From Phycisphaerae bacterium (GTDB lineage Bacteria > Planctomycetota > Phycisphaerae > UBA1845 > PWPN01), in contig JAUCQB010000182.1 of the NCBI GenBank assembly GCA_030372985.1, forward strand, positions 1-44,253: DNA of 44,253 bases, given 5' to 3'. The first letter of the stretch is position 1. Every line of letters starts with the position of its first letter. This document shows, piece after piece, positions 1-8,791 of this stretch. The notes beneath the pieces were generated by a model. It saw only the letters and a list, made by a program, of their open reading frames with translations. It had not been told where the DNA came from and made no database searches. Both the position numbers and the translations under genes were made by a program.

Positions 1-17
1 GGGGGGGGGGGGGGGGG
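1..17. other. Poly-G run at contig edge, probable sequencing artefact
   Basis: The first 17 bases are all G. Two-colour Illumina instruments call G when there is no signal, so a poly-G run exactly at a contig end is most simply read-end noise carried into the assembly. It sits at the 3' side of the truncated uvrA C-terminal half gene and would translate to a run of prolines on the minus strand, which does not look like a UvrA C-terminus. Confidence 0.85.
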
Positions 18-1108
18 TGACCGCCCAAACGGAGCACCGGCCGAAGCGCCTGCCCGGTGTATGATGCCTCGCAATCGGCGACTCGCTCGGGCGTCCCGGC
101 TGCAACAATGTACCCGCCCGCTTCGCCGCCTTCGGGGCCAAGGTCGATGACCCAATCGGCCGTCTTGATCACGTCGAGGTTGTGTTCGATCACCACCACG
201 GTATTGCCGCTGTCCACGAAACCGTGAAGCACATCAAGAAGACGCCGAATGTCTTCGAAGTGCAGCCCTGTTGTCGGTTCATCGAGAATATAAAGCGTGC
301 GGCCTGTGCTCCTTCGGACCAATTCGCGACCGAGCTTGATCCGCTGGGCCTCGCCGCCCGAGAGCGTCGTCGATGACTGACCGAGCTTGATGTAGTCCAA
401 GCCGACGTCGTGCAGCGTCTGGAGCATGCCCGCGATCTTCGGGATGTTCGCAAAGTGCTGGAGAGCTTCCTGCACATCCATATCCAGGACGTCGGCGATG
501 CTCTTGCCGCGAAAGTGGATGGCGAGCGTCTCGCGGTTGAAGCGGCGTCCGTCGCAGACCGGGCAGGGAACCCAGATATCGGCGAGAAACTCCATGTCCA
601 GGCGGTTGGCCCCGTTGCCTTCGCAGGCCTCGCACCGGCCGCCGCCCTCCTCGCCGCTCGGCACGTTGAAACTGAACCGCCCCGGCTTATAGCCGCGCAC
701 TTTCGAATCTGGCAGCTTGGCGTAGAGGTCGCGGATTTCGTCGAACACCTTGATATAGGTGGCCGGGTTGCTTCGCGGAGTACGGCCGATCGGCTGCTGA
801 TCGATATCAATGACCTTGTCGAGGTGTTCAAGACCGTCGATGCCGTCGCAATCGCCGGGACTGACCTCCTCGGCTCCGTTCAGGTCGCGGGCCAGACGCT
901 CGCGGACAACGTCGATGACCAGGGAACTCTTGCCGCTGCCGGAGACACCGGTCACACAGATGAACCGCCCGAGCGGGAAATGAACGTCGATATTCTTGAG
1001 ATTGTTGTGCCTCGCCCCGCGCACGGTGAGCCAGCGCTGACCATTGGCGTCTGGGACTTCCCGGTCCGATGCCTTGGCTCGGTATGTACGAGGTGATTTG
1101 GTTCTCAT
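1..1108 (-). CDS. uvrA: Excinuclease UvrA, C-terminal half as a separate gene (3' end cut by contig edge)
   Basis: This is the second ATPase module of the DNA-damage sensor UvrA (nucleotide excision repair). The frame is open from ATG at 1108 to the contig edge, about 363 readable codons. Visible motifs are Walker [10 protein letters not shown] (residues about 54-62), a zinc module with RCEACEGNG (about 157) and CPVCDG (about 181), ABC signature [12 protein letters not shown] (about 248) and Walker B LYILDEP (about 273). The reading ends in [10 protein letters not shown], close to the normal UvrA C-terminus, so few residues are missing. The start is fixed by an ATGA overlap with the upstream small gene (its TGA is 1105-1107). 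The N-terminal UvrA module is a separate gene at 1834-3744. Identity is certain; the unusual point is that it is an independent coupled gene, not part of one polypeptide of about 940 residues. Confidence 0.93.
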   Translation of the reverse strand, partial: MRTKSPRTYRAKASDREVPDANGQRWLTVRGARHNNLKNIDVHFPLGRFICVTGVSGSGKSSLVIDVVRERLARDLNGAEEVSPGDCDGIDGLEHLDKVIDIDQQPIGRTPRSNPATYIKVFDEIRDLYAKLPDSKVRGYKPGRFSFNVPSGEEGGGRCEACEGNGANRLDMEFLADIWVPCPVCDGRRFNRETLAIHFRGKSIADVLDMDVQEALQHFANIPKIAGMLQTLHDVGLDYIKLGQSSTTLSGGEAQRIKLGRELVRRSTGRTLYILDEPTTGLHFEDIRRLLDVLHGFVDSGNTVVVIEHNLDVIKTADWVIDLGPEGGEAGGYIVAAGTPERVADCEASYTGQALRPVLRLGGHPPPPP

Positions 1109-1569
1109 GGCTGACCGATAACAGGGTAGGCGTCAAGGACCGCCTCAAGCTGTCGCTGAAGGGCTTGCAGGTCCGCCCGATCGATCCCGAACTCGTATTT
1201 GTGGATGGAGCGCGAGGAGCCGGGACCGCCAGGAGGACACATTTCACTGTGAATAGTCACCGAAGCCACGAAATCCTCGGAGCCATCGCGCTTCTCAAAT
1301 GAGAGCCGCAGAATGGGCTCGATGGTTGGCAACGTGAACTGTGAAATCCGCCCTGCTGTGAGATCGCGGGCGCCATCGAGCAAACTGCGCAACTCGGATG
1401 TGAGGAGGTACGGTCCGCAAACACCGACCTTGCTGACCGCATCCTTCGCGGAAAAGCGGACTATCAGCCAATTCCGATCGTAGAAATCGGTCGCGTCGGA
1501 AAACTCACGCCGGAGAGCTTCGATACGAAAATGGTCCCGGATTTCGAGCCTGTGTTCACATTCGTTCAC
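1105..1569 (-). CDS. WapI-like immunity-family protein embedded between the uvrA halves
   Basis: Protein of 154 residues starting at GTG 1569, preceded by GGGAGG about 6 bases upstream; a longer GTG start at 1590 is possible but lacks such a site. The fold pattern seen is NWLIVRFSA near the N-terminus, then [12 protein letters not shown], a beta-rich middle, and an ending [17 protein letters not shown]. This layout resembles the WapI-type immunity proteins that neutralise polymorphic toxins, and related uncharacterised proteins; that assignment is from memory of the family pattern and is moderate. The gene overlaps the upstream small gene by 14 bases, and its TGA overlaps the ATG of the uvrA C-terminal half, so all are probably translated from one mRNA. 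No toxin gene is visible nearby, so an immunity role is not established. Confidence 0.6.
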   Translation of the reverse strand: MNECEHRLEIRDHFRIEALRREFSDATDFYDRNWLIVRFSAKDAVSKVGVCGPYLLTSELRSLLDGARDLTAGRISQFTLPTIEPILRLSFEKRDGSEDFVASVTIHSEMCPPGGPGSSRSIHKYEFGIDRADLQALQRQLEAVLDAYPVIGQP

Positions 1570-1837
1570 GTTCTGCCTCCCGCGCAGCACGATGGAGCGT
1601 CAACACTAATCGCCTCATCCCGCAGAGCATCTTGAAATAGGCCATCGGTCCGCTTGCCGCACCCGCCAGGATCTTGGTGAACTCGTCCGCCATCCAAGGC
1701 GGCATCTCTGCAAGGCGTTTGCCGAAGAGACGCCAGAGGAACTCTATCCGGGCACCAAACTCCTCCGGGCTTGGGCGAAAGCGCAATGCTCGCTGTCCTG
1801 CAGATATCCAAGGTCGAAGGGATTCATCCGCTTTCAT
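1556..1837 (-). CDS. Small hypothetical protein following the uvrA N-terminal half
   Basis: 93-residue basic protein with no recognised family. It contains hydrophobic/aromatic helices (WISAGQRALRF, FLWRLFGKRLAEMPPW) and an Arg-rich tail ending [11 protein letters not shown]. The ATG (1837) overlaps the TGA of the uvrA N-terminal half as ATGA, and its 3' end overlaps the next gene, so it lies inside a tightly packed operon. The coupling supports it being a real gene. Its function is unknown; it could be a partner of the WapI-like protein or of the split UvrA, but nothing in the sequence decides that. Confidence 0.6.
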   Translation of the reverse strand: MKADESLRPWISAGQRALRFRPSPEEFGARIEFLWRLFGKRLAEMPPWMADEFTKILAGAASGPMAYFKMLCGMRRLVLTLHRAAREAERERM

Positions 1838-3744
1838 TCGGGTACCTTCCTCGCTTCGCGCTTCCCGGAAAGTGTTGTTACATCCACCGGTCGTCGCTGC
1901 GCCGGGATCTCGATCCGCTTACGGTCAGAGAGATACGCACCTGTCACCGACTTCTCGTTTGCCGCGATCTCGTCGATCGTGCCCGTGGCCACCACCTCTC
2001 CGCCGCGAACCCCCGGGCCGGGCCCAAAATCGACGATCAGGTCGGCGGTGCGCATGGTCTCTTCATCATGCTCGACGACCACGACGGTGTTACCCATGTC
2101 CCGCAACCGTTCGAGGCTGGCCAGGAGCCGCCGGTTGTCGCGGGGGTGCAAGCCGATCGACGGCTCATCGAGCACATAGAGCACCCCCACCAGCCCGGAG
2201 CCGATCTGCCCGGCCAGACGAATGCGCTGCGACTCGCCTCCGGCCAGCGTCGGGGCCGCGCGATCAAGAGTCAGGTAGTCGAGGCCCACGTTCGACAAAA
2301 ACGAGAGCCGCCCGCCGACCTCCTTGAGCACCTCGGTGGCAATCAGCCGTTCAGTCGCGTCGAGCTGCAGCGTGGCAAAGAACTCGCGCACCTGGAGCAC
2401 GGACAACGCACACAATTCGTGCAGAGCCTTCCCGCCGATCAGGATATGACGCGCCTGGGGATTGAGCCGGTCCCCCCGACAGTCGGGGCACTCTCTGCGG
2501 CTCATGTACTTCTCATAGTAAGTACGTACAAACTGCGCCTTCGCCTGTCGATATTTCGCGCGAAGATCCGCCAGAACACCCTCAAACGTGCCCCCGTGTT
2601 TCCACACCCCACCGCGATAACGCCACTCGAAGGTGATGTGCTCGCTACCGGTGCCGTCGAGCAGGGCATCGCGGGCCCGTTGCGGCAATCGGCCCCACGG
2701 CAGTTGAATGTCGAACCCCACGTGCCGGGCAACTCCTTCATAGATGTGCCGCCGCCAGCGCCCGGGGCGCTTTCGCAGTGGTGCAATGCAGGGATCGAAG
2801 AAACTCAGCGACGGGTCCGGAACGAGAAGATCGGGGTCAAAGTCGTAGATCGCACCCATCCCGTCGCAGGTCAGACACATGCCGGTCGGCGAGTTGAAGC
2901 TGAACAACTGCGGCGACGGTGTCTCGAAGCCGATTCCGCACTTGACGCAAGCGTACCTGGAGGACAGAAGCAGATCACCGGCCACGCCGCCTCCATCGCC
3001 CGGCACAGACTCCGACGTCGCCGACTCGACCGGTGCCACAATGACCGTACCATCGCCCAGGGCCAGCGCGTTTTCAACCGCCTCCGCGAGGCGAGGCCGT
3101 ACCTCGGGATCGATGACCAGTCGATCGATAACCACCTCAATGTCGTGCCGATTATGACGGCCGAGTGCGGGCGCCTGGTCCAGGTGAACAACCTTCCCAT
3201 CAATCCGAGCCCGGATATAACCTCGCCTGCGAAGGTCCTCCAGAAGCTCGACGTGTTCGCCTTTCTGCCCTCGCACCACCGGGGCGAGCATCAATATGCG
3301 CGATCCGGCCTGCGAACTCAGGATGCGTCCAACGATGGCCTCGGACGTCTGGGCGGTGATCGGCTTTCCGCAGTGGGGACAGTGCTGACGGCCGATCCTG
3401 GCGTAGAGGACTCGAAGAAAATCGTAGATGCCGGTCACCGTGCCCACCGTGCTGCGGGGGTTCCAGCCGGATGTTTTTTGGTGGATGGCGATGGCCGGGC
3501 TCAGGCCGGTGATCTGGTCCACATCCGGCTTGGCGAGCGTTCCCAAAAACTGGCGGGCATAAGCACTCAGCGATTCGATGTAGCGGCGCTGGCCTTCGGC
3601 GTACAGCGTGTCGAACGCCAAGCTGCTCTTGCCGCTTCCGGAAACGCCGGTGAAGCAGATCATTCGGTTCCGCGGCAGATCCAGGGAGACATTCCGCAGG
3701 TTGTGCTCCCGCGCACCCCGTACTGATATGACTGGCCGACCCAT
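1834..3744 (-). CDS. uvrA: Excinuclease UvrA, N-terminal half as a separate gene
   Basis: 636-residue protein equal to the first ATPase module of UvrA, which scans DNA for lesions and loads UvrB. Walker [10 protein letters not shown] is at 33-41, followed by the typical RQFLGTLAKPDVDQITGLSP stretch. A UvrB-binding region (APVVRGQKGEHVELLEDL, HDIEVVIDRLV) follows at roughly 150-215, then the zinc module CVKCG/CLTCDG (about 266-290), signature LAGGESQRIRLAG (about 498-510) and Walker B VLYVLDEP (about 521). The chain stops just after the linker (GAYLSDRKRIEIP), where an intact UvrA would run into its second Walker A. The two halves are in different reading frames, 725 bases apart, so a single point frameshift does not explain the split. 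All motifs are intact, arguing against decay. An upstream promoter candidate lies at 3804-3833. Confidence 0.93.
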   Translation of the reverse strand: MGRPVISVRGAREHNLRNVSLDLPRNRMICFTGVSGSGKSSLAFDTLYAEGQRRYIESLSAYARQFLGTLAKPDVDQITGLSPAIAIHQKTSGWNPRSTVGTVTGIYDFLRVLYARIGRQHCPHCGKPITAQTSEAIVGRILSSQAGSRILMLAPVVRGQKGEHVELLEDLRRRGYIRARIDGKVVHLDQAPALGRHNRHDIEVVIDRLVIDPEVRPRLAEAVENALALGDGTVIVAPVESATSESVPGDGGGVAGDLLLSSRYACVKCGIGFETPSPQLFSFNSPTGMCLTCDGMGAIYDFDPDLLVPDPSLSFFDPCIAPLRKRPGRWRRHIYEGVARHVGFDIQLPWGRLPQRARDALLDGTGSEHITFEWRYRGGVWKHGGTFEGVLADLRAKYRQAKAQFVRTYYEKYMSRRECPDCRGDRLNPQARHILIGGKALHELCALSVLQVREFFATLQLDATERLIATEVLKEVGGRLSFLSNVGLDYLTLDRAAPTLAGGESQRIRLAGQIGSGLVGVLYVLDEPSIGLHPRDNRRLLASLERLRDMGNTVVVVEHDEETMRTADLIVDFGPGPGVRGGEVVATGTIDEIAANEKSVTGAYLSDRKRIEIPAQRRPVDVTTLSGKREARKVPE

Positions 3745-4105
3745 CCGAAATCCCTTTCTCGCCGCCCGGCAGAGCCAACCGGCCGGGAAGAAGCCGACCC
3801 AGCATTGTAATTCAGCGAGGGACTCCGAACCAAGCGAAAGCCCCTGAGGTCGCCCAACGCCCGACGTGCCCCATCACGAAAAGTCGTCAACACATAACTT
3901 CATTGACAACAAGCATTTGTCGATCCCCCATTCAGCCGGGCCGCCGACGCTTGCCGTCCGATCCGCACGCCGATCTGAAGGCCGCCCCAAACCTTCTTGG
4001 GCGAGTCCTGTCTGGTATTCGTAGACGAGGACTTGAGTCGCAGCTACGCTTGTCGTGTGCGGGAGGCGTGCCGACTCATCGGAAAGACAAGGAGGCGTCT
4101 CTCTC
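3745..4105. other. Intergenic region between divergent uvrA and the small secreted-protein gene
   Basis: About 360 bases separate two divergent genes. Apart from the uvrA promoter candidate and the AAGGAGG ribosome-binding site at 4089-4095, it shows no gene with convincing start signals, no repeat and no clear RNA structure. Short open frames here (for example 3903-4109) lack ribosome-binding sites and are not called. Confidence 0.5.
3804..3833 (-). promoter_or_regulatory. Candidate sigma70-type promoter for the split uvrA operon
   Basis: On the minus strand a TTGGTT box (3833-3828) and a TACAAT box (3809-3804) are 18 bases apart, placing a start site near 3797 and giving a leader of about 50 bases before the ATG at 3744. 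The -10 box is good and the -35 box weak. No LexA-type box was recognised. Confidence 0.35.
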
Positions 4106-4318
4106 ATGAATACAATCCGAAGCCGCGTAATGATGGTTCTGCTGATCGTCGCGTCCCTCTTGCTGCCCGGTGCAAGCGCGGAATGCGATTGTGAAGATGG
4201 CGAGTTTGAATTCGACCTTGATGGTCTCTTCTGCGGCGATGATGACCACGACTGCGGCGGTGGCTGCCATGACGACGACTGTGGCGGGTTCGTCTTCGAT
4301 TTCTGGTTCGACGATTAA
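4106..4318 (+). CDS. Small secreted Asp/Cys-rich protein
   Basis: 70-residue protein. The ATG at 4106 follows a strong AAGGAGG (4089-4095) at 10 bases. Residues 1-25 form a clear signal peptide (Arg, Val/Leu-rich core, PGASA cleavage site). The predicted mature 45 residues contain 18 Asp/Glu, no Lys or Arg, six Cys (27, 29, 43, 50, 54, 59) and a core DDDHDCGGGCHDDDC, ending in an aromatic-acidic tail FDFWFDD. This composition suggests a metal- or calcium-binding exported peptide, or one constrained by disulfides; this is inference from composition only. No family was recognised. It stands alone, upstream of a glycosidase, with uvrA divergent on the other side. The signal peptide and ribosome-binding site together make a real gene likely. 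Confidence 0.72.
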   Translation: MNTIRSRVMMVLLIVASLLLPGASAECDCEDGEFEFDLDGLFCGDDDHDCGGGCHDDDCGGFVFDFWFDD

Positions 4319-4711
4319 ACAGACATTCACACGAAAGCCCACCCCCAAAGGCCCAAGCCCCCGACATGCACGAAAGCCGCAACACCCCGGGAGCACCCCC
4401 AGGCACTCACGTGTGATATGCCCTGGCGCAGACCCATCGGACCTCATGACCGAGCGTCTGTCAGCAGGTGCGTTCCTGCGTAGCCTGTCCTTCGTCTCGA
4501 TCCGCAAGCTTTAAGTCACTGCCTCTACATGGCTTGAGGTCGAAAAAGTACAGGCCACAATCAATGTCAGACGAATTCCGGGTATCCACCCCATCGGCTT
4601 GGCAAAGGGCCAGACCAGCCTGACATACACTGATATCCCAAAACAGTTGTATTCCGGGTCCGATTGGGGTATGGTCGGTATACTGAGGAGACAACCAGAG
4701 GAGTGCCCCCC
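4319..4711. other. Intergenic region before the GH106-like gene
   Basis: Nearly 400 bases with no convincing gene. The last 70 bases hold promoter-like elements for the next gene. No terminator hairpin with a T-run was seen after the small secreted-protein gene. Confidence 0.45.
4647..4684 (+). promoter_or_regulatory. Candidate promoter for the GH106-like gene
   Basis: TTGTAT (4647-4652) and TATGGT (4670-4675) are spaced by 17 bases, and a closer match to the -10 consensus, TATACT, lies at 4679-4684. Either would start transcription at or after the ATG at 4664, which favours the downstream TTG at 4712 as the translation start. Confidence 0.35.
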
Positions 4712-7700
4712 TTGTCACTGGCGGATGAGTTGCGAACACTGCGGCCAGAGTACATGGCCGCCCCGTTTTGGTTCTGGAATGACGTGATGGACCCCAAGGA
4801 GGTCCGGCGCCAGATCGCCGAGATGGCGGGCCAGAACATCGGCGGGTTCTTCATGCATGCCCGGATGGGCCGCGTGACCCCCTATATGTCCCAGGAATGG
4901 ATGACGGCGGTCAAGGCGGCGGTCGACGAAGCCCGGCAACGGGGCATGTTCGCCTGGATTTATGACGAAGACGGCTGGCCAAGCGGTTTCGGCGGGGGGG
5001 CGGTCAACGCCCTGGGAGAGGAGTACCTGCAACAGTACGCCACGGCCGAAATCATTCCCTGCGACGGATCCCTCGGACCGAAGCTGGAGCGGCCGAAACA
5101 CATCATCGCCGCTTACGCGACCGGCAAGAAGGTCAATGGTTTCGACGACTGCCACCGGCTGGATCCAAACGATCTGCCCGGGAGCTGGTCCCGGTTGCCG
5201 CCCACCTGCCGCGAGCGGCTGGTGGTCTTTCGCCGGGAGCTGCACAACTACCGCCGCCATTTCTCGCCTGAGGCCTGGGCTGACGGCTACGTGGATGTGC
5301 TCAATCCCAAGGTCACCCGAGCTTTTATCCAGAGCATCTACGAGGCCTATCGGCACGAGATCGGCCGGGAGTTTGGCAAGAATGTTCCCGGTGTGTTCAC
5401 CGATGAGCCCTCATACCATGAGCTCGGCTGGAGCGAGCCGGTGGTCCGGCTGCCCATGTCGCCGGTTCTGGAGCGGGAATTCGAGAAGCGTTACGGCGCT
5501 CCCCTGCTCGACAACCTGATGACCATCGCATTCGGCGGGCCCGACGCCATCCGTGCCCGCTGGTGCTTTTACTCCTGTCTCGCGCACCTGTTCTCGCAGA
5601 ACTACACCCGAATCCTGGCCGAATGGTGCGAGCGACACAAAATGATCTTCACCGGTCACTATCTGCTGGAAGAGCACCCCCGCTGCGCCACCCATGTGAT
5701 CGGTGACCCGATGCTGCACTACTACCACCAGCAGTATCCAGGCATCGACCATCTGGGCAAGGACCTCGATCTGAAGGACTTCTGGTCGTCGGCGAGGGTA
5801 CTGGTGAAGCAGGCATCAAGCATCGCCCACCAGTTCAACAAAGCTCGCGTCATGTGCGAAACGTTCGCCGGCGGGGGATGGCATTTCGGCATCCGCGAGC
5901 AGAAATGGATGGCCGACTGGCAGTATGCCATGGGTCTGAACCTCGTCTGCCAGCATGCATTCCACTATTCGCTGCGGGGTTTCCGAAAACGCGACTATCC
6001 GCCCAGCCTGTCGTTCCAGCAGCCCTGGTGGTCCTTCAGCAGGAATCTTGGGGCTCATTTCGCCCGGCTGGGGTACCTGGTGACCCGAGGTCGGCGGGTG
6101 GTTAACGTTCTGGTGATGCACCCGATCGAGAGCTTCTTCGCCACCCATGAACCGGGGGGGTACCCATGGCCCAACGACCTGATGAATGAAGCTTTGAAGA
6201 AGCTGGTGGAGTATCTGCTGGCCCACCAGATCGACTTCGATTTCGGCAACGAGGTGCTGCTCAAGCGGCATGGCCAGCTCCGCGGCGCGAGCCTCAAGCT
6301 GGGGTCGGCGGCCTACGACGCGGTCATCATCCCCCACAGCCTGACCTGGCGCAAGTCCACCGTGGCCATGCTGCGGAAGTTCGCGGCCTCCGGAGGACGG
6401 CTCTACTTCGTGGAGCCCGCTCCGACGCACATCGAGGGTGAGCCCACCGAGGCCTACGGGTCGCTGCTGGACGAGGCCATGAGCCTCGGACACTGGCAAG
6501 CCCCCGAATTCAGGCAATGTATCGCCGACCTGGTGGGTCCGGCGGCCAGAAGGGCCTGTCGCGTGCTGGGCAACGATCCGCACAACCAGGACATCATGGT
6601 CATGCACCGGCGCGCCGAGGAGCAGGATATCTTCTTCCTGGCCAGCGCGGCCAAGACCGCTCACACCGCCAGCGTGGTCTTCGATGTGCCGGGTACGCCG
6701 ATGCTGGTCGACACCGTCAGCGGGCACATTTCGCCCGCACCGCACACCCGCGAAAACGGCGAGTGCCGCATCGAGTTGCCGTTCGACTTCGCCAAGTCTC
6801 ATGCCATCTGCTTCAGACGCGGCCGTCGAGCATCGGTGCCCGCCACGGAGGTTCAGGTCTTCCAGCAAACGCTCTGCCGGAAGGGCGACCTGCTGCCCTA
6901 TCAGATGGACCGCGACAACGCCTTCATTCTGGACACCGGCGAGTTGTTCATTGACGGCCGCTCTGCCGGAATCATGTCCACCCTCAATGCCGAGCAGGCC
7001 CTGGCCCGGCACGGCAACGCCCCACAGGCGTTCATGCGATTCACCGCCACCAGCGAAACCAAAGTCGCCAGTGCCGAGCTGCTTCTTGAGACGCCGGAGA
7101 GCTTCGAAATCAGGATGGACGGCCGGAACGTTCCGGTGCCGACGCAACCGGCCTGGTTCATCGACCCGTGCCTTCGCAGGATCCCGATCCCCGGCGGACT
7201 CAAGGCCGGCGTGAACACCGTCGAGATCCATTTCCGCTGGCAGCCGGGTCTGGAAATCGAGCCGATGTACCTGCTCGGCCGATTCGGGGCCTACGTGGAG
7301 CACGACAAGTGCCGCATTGCCCCCCTGCCGAAGAAGCTGGCCGTCGGGTCGTGGCACGACCAGGGTCTGGCCTTCTATGCCGGCATCACTACCTACACGC
7401 TCGATGCCTATGTGGACCTCACGGCCGACCGCTGGGAACTGCGCTGTCCCGAGTTCCACAGCGCCATCCGTGTAACCGTCAACGGCGTCGATGCCGGCCA
7501 TATCCTGTGGGCCCCCTACACGCTCGATATCACCGCCCACCTGCGTCGGGGACGGAACCAGATCGGCCTGCAGGTGGCCAACTGCCTGCGGAACTTCCTC
7601 GGCCCGCACCACATGGGTAACGAGGACGAGATCGACTGCCTCGGTCCGCACAATTTCTTCAACACCAGGCACCGCGTGCCCGAATACCGCCTCAAACCGG

Positions 7701-7750
7701 CCGGCCTGCTCGGAGAGGTCGTCCTTACCGGCTACCGGACGGACCGTTAG
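4712..7750 (+). CDS. GH106-like glycoside hydrolase (alpha-L-rhamnosidase-type)
   Basis: About 1012 residues from TTG 4712, which follows AGAGGAG (4697-4703) by 8 bases; an ATG at 4664 in frame would add 16 residues but overlaps the promoter candidate. The N-terminus has the hallmark PFWFWN (18-23), then HARMG, YDEDGWPSG (about 84-92) and VFTDEPSYHELGW (about 228), a pattern of the GH106-type family whose known members are alpha-L-rhamnosidases. The C-terminal part is beta-sandwich in character with a galactose-binding-like module near 900-980 (VNGVDAGHILWAPYTLDI). There is no signal peptide, so it would act in the cytoplasm on imported oligosaccharide. A methyltransferase gene follows after 9 bases. 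The family call is good; the substrate is not shown by the sequence. Confidence 0.82.
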   Translation: MSLADELRTLRPEYMAAPFWFWNDVMDPKEVRRQIAEMAGQNIGGFFMHARMGRVTPYMSQEWMTAVKAAVDEARQRGMFAWIYDEDGWPSGFGGGAVNALGEEYLQQYATAEIIPCDGSLGPKLERPKHIIAAYATGKKVNGFDDCHRLDPNDLPGSWSRLPPTCRERLVVFRRELHNYRRHFSPEAWADGYVDVLNPKVTRAFIQSIYEAYRHEIGREFGKNVPGVFTDEPSYHELGWSEPVVRLPMSPVLEREFEKRYGAPLLDNLMTIAFGGPDAIRARWCFYSCLAHLFSQNYTRILAEWCERHKMIFTGHYLLEEHPRCATHVIGDPMLHYYHQQYPGIDHLGKDLDLKDFWSSARVLVKQASSIAHQFNKARVMCETFAGGGWHFGIREQKWMADWQYAMGLNLVCQHAFHYSLRGFRKRDYPPSLSFQQPWWSFSRNLGAHFARLGYLVTRGRRVVNVLVMHPIESFFATHEPGGYPWPNDLMNEALKKLVEYLLAHQIDFDFGNEVLLKRHGQLRGASLKLGSAAYDAVIIPHSLTWRKSTVAMLRKFAASGGRLYFVEPAPTHIEGEPTEAYGSLLDEAMSLGHWQAPEFRQCIADLVGPAARRACRVLGNDPHNQDIMVMHRRAEEQDIFFLASAAKTAHTASVVFDVPGTPMLVDTVSGHISPAPHTRENGECRIELPFDFAKSHAICFRRGRRASVPATEVQVFQQTLCRKGDLLPYQMDRDNAFILDTGELFIDGRSAGIMSTLNAEQALARHGNAPQAFMRFTATSETKVASAELLLETPESFEIRMDGRNVPVPTQPAWFIDPCLRRIPIPGGLKAGVNTVEIHFRWQPGLEIEPMYLLGRFGAYVEHDKCRIAPLPKKLAVGSWHDQGLAFYAGITTYTLDAYVDLTADRWELRCPEFHSAIRVTVNGVDAGHILWAPYTLDITAHLRRGRNQIGLQVANCLRNFLGPHHMGNEDEIDCLGPHNFFNTRHRVPEYRLKPAGLLGEVVLTGYRTDR

Positions 7751-7759
7751 AATATCCAC

Positions 7760-8566
7760 ATGGCTCGACGGCGACGTTCCGGGAACCAGCGCTACCACGA
7801 CCGCGTCGCGGGAAGGTACGAGTCCATCTATGACGACGCGTACTGGCAGTGGCATGACACCCTGACATGGGAGCATCTCAAGAGGTTGATCCCGGCGGAT
7901 CTGAGTTCACCGGTTGCCGACCTGGGTTGCGGCTCGGGAAAATGGGGCCGACGTCTTCTCAAGAGCGGCTACCGGGTCACCTTTGTAGACCTGTCGGCCA
8001 AGATGCTCGACGAGGCCCGGCGACAGGTTGAAGAGATGGGGGTAGCCGATAAGGCGGAGTTCATTCAGGCTGACCTGGCAGACCTGTCGGCCCTGCCCGA
8101 GGGACACTTTGGGTTAGCGATGGCTATGGGGGAACCGATCGGACTGACGGAGTCGCCTCAGCACGCGATGAGACAGATTACCCGGTGTCTGGCGAGCGGC
8201 GGCGTTCTGGTTGCCACGCTCGACAACCGCGTGCCCTGCGTCGACTACTACCTGGAGAAGGGCGACCGCGAGGGATTGGAGCGGTTCGTTCGCAGCGGAC
8301 GCACCCACTGGCTGACCCGTGATCCGTCGGAGCAATTCGAGATCCACACGTTTGAGCCCAAAGGCGTCGAACGTCTGGTGGCCGAGGCGGGTCTCACGAT
8401 GCTGGACATGATCGGCAAGACGGTGTTGCCGATGCGGCACCACCGGGAGCTGATCGAGGATGCGACGGAGCGGCGCCGGTGGGTCAAGATCGAGCAGCGT
8501 CTGGCCGGCGACCCAGCGAACTTCGGCCGTTGCGCGCATCTGCAGTTCGCGGCGCGCAAGCCGTGA
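7760..8566 (+). CDS. Class I SAM-dependent methyltransferase
   Basis: 268-residue soluble protein with the Rossmann-fold methyltransferase motif I VADLGCGSGKWGRR (52-65), an acidic motif II end VTFVDLSAKML and a motif near EFIQADLADLSALPEG. The N-terminus RYHDRVAGRYESIYDD is typical of small-molecule (methyltransferase type 11/25) enzymes. It starts 9 bases after the glycosidase stop, so it is probably cotranscribed with it. The acceptor substrate cannot be told from sequence; sugar, quinone or other small-molecule methylation are all possible. Confidence 0.85.
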   Translation: MARRRRSGNQRYHDRVAGRYESIYDDAYWQWHDTLTWEHLKRLIPADLSSPVADLGCGSGKWGRRLLKSGYRVTFVDLSAKMLDEARRQVEEMGVADKAEFIQADLADLSALPEGHFGLAMAMGEPIGLTESPQHAMRQITRCLASGGVLVATLDNRVPCVDYYLEKGDREGLERFVRSGRTHWLTRDPSEQFEIHTFEPKGVERLVAEAGLTMLDMIGKTVLPMRHHRELIEDATERRRWVKIEQRLAGDPANFGRCAHLQFAARKP

Positions 8567-8664
8567 TGCCGCGACGCGATCCGCCAAGTCAGCCCCACCG
8601 CAAGCGGGCTCTCTCCGCCATAACAGCCTTGGACAATCGCCACAGGTCTCCCGGCCTCACCTCG

Positions 8665-8692
8665 TTGCATCCGCACACCGCGCGGGTACCAT
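8665..8692 (+). promoter_or_regulatory. Candidate promoter for the sigma factor/DUF4139 cluster
   Basis: TTGCAT (8665-8670) and TACCAT (8687-8692) are separated by 16 bases, about 100 bases before the sigma factor start. The boxes are only partial matches. Autoregulation by the ECF factor itself through a different promoter is possible and not visible here. Confidence 0.28.
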
Positions 8693-8791
8693 GACTTGGC
8701 AGGTGCTTCTCAAAGAGACTCATCCCTCAGCGGTTTTCCGGGAGCAGAATCGCCCGCAACGCGTCTAACGTTGCAGGAACAGGGGCAAAAC

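Noticed and set aside
1..17. Poly-G run as a telomere-like or regulatory homopolymer
   Set aside because: It is at the exact contig edge and next to truncated coding sequence; no-signal base calls explain it more simply.
1771..3726. 651-codon open frame on the plus strand opposite the uvrA N-terminal half
   Set aside because: It is the antisense shadow of a well-supported UvrA gene in GC-rich DNA; it has no recognised motif and no ribosome-binding site.
5816..7876. 686-codon open frame opposite the GH106-like gene
   Set aside because: Antisense shadow; the protein is Val/Gly/Arg-rich without motifs, while the sense strand has a clear family pattern.
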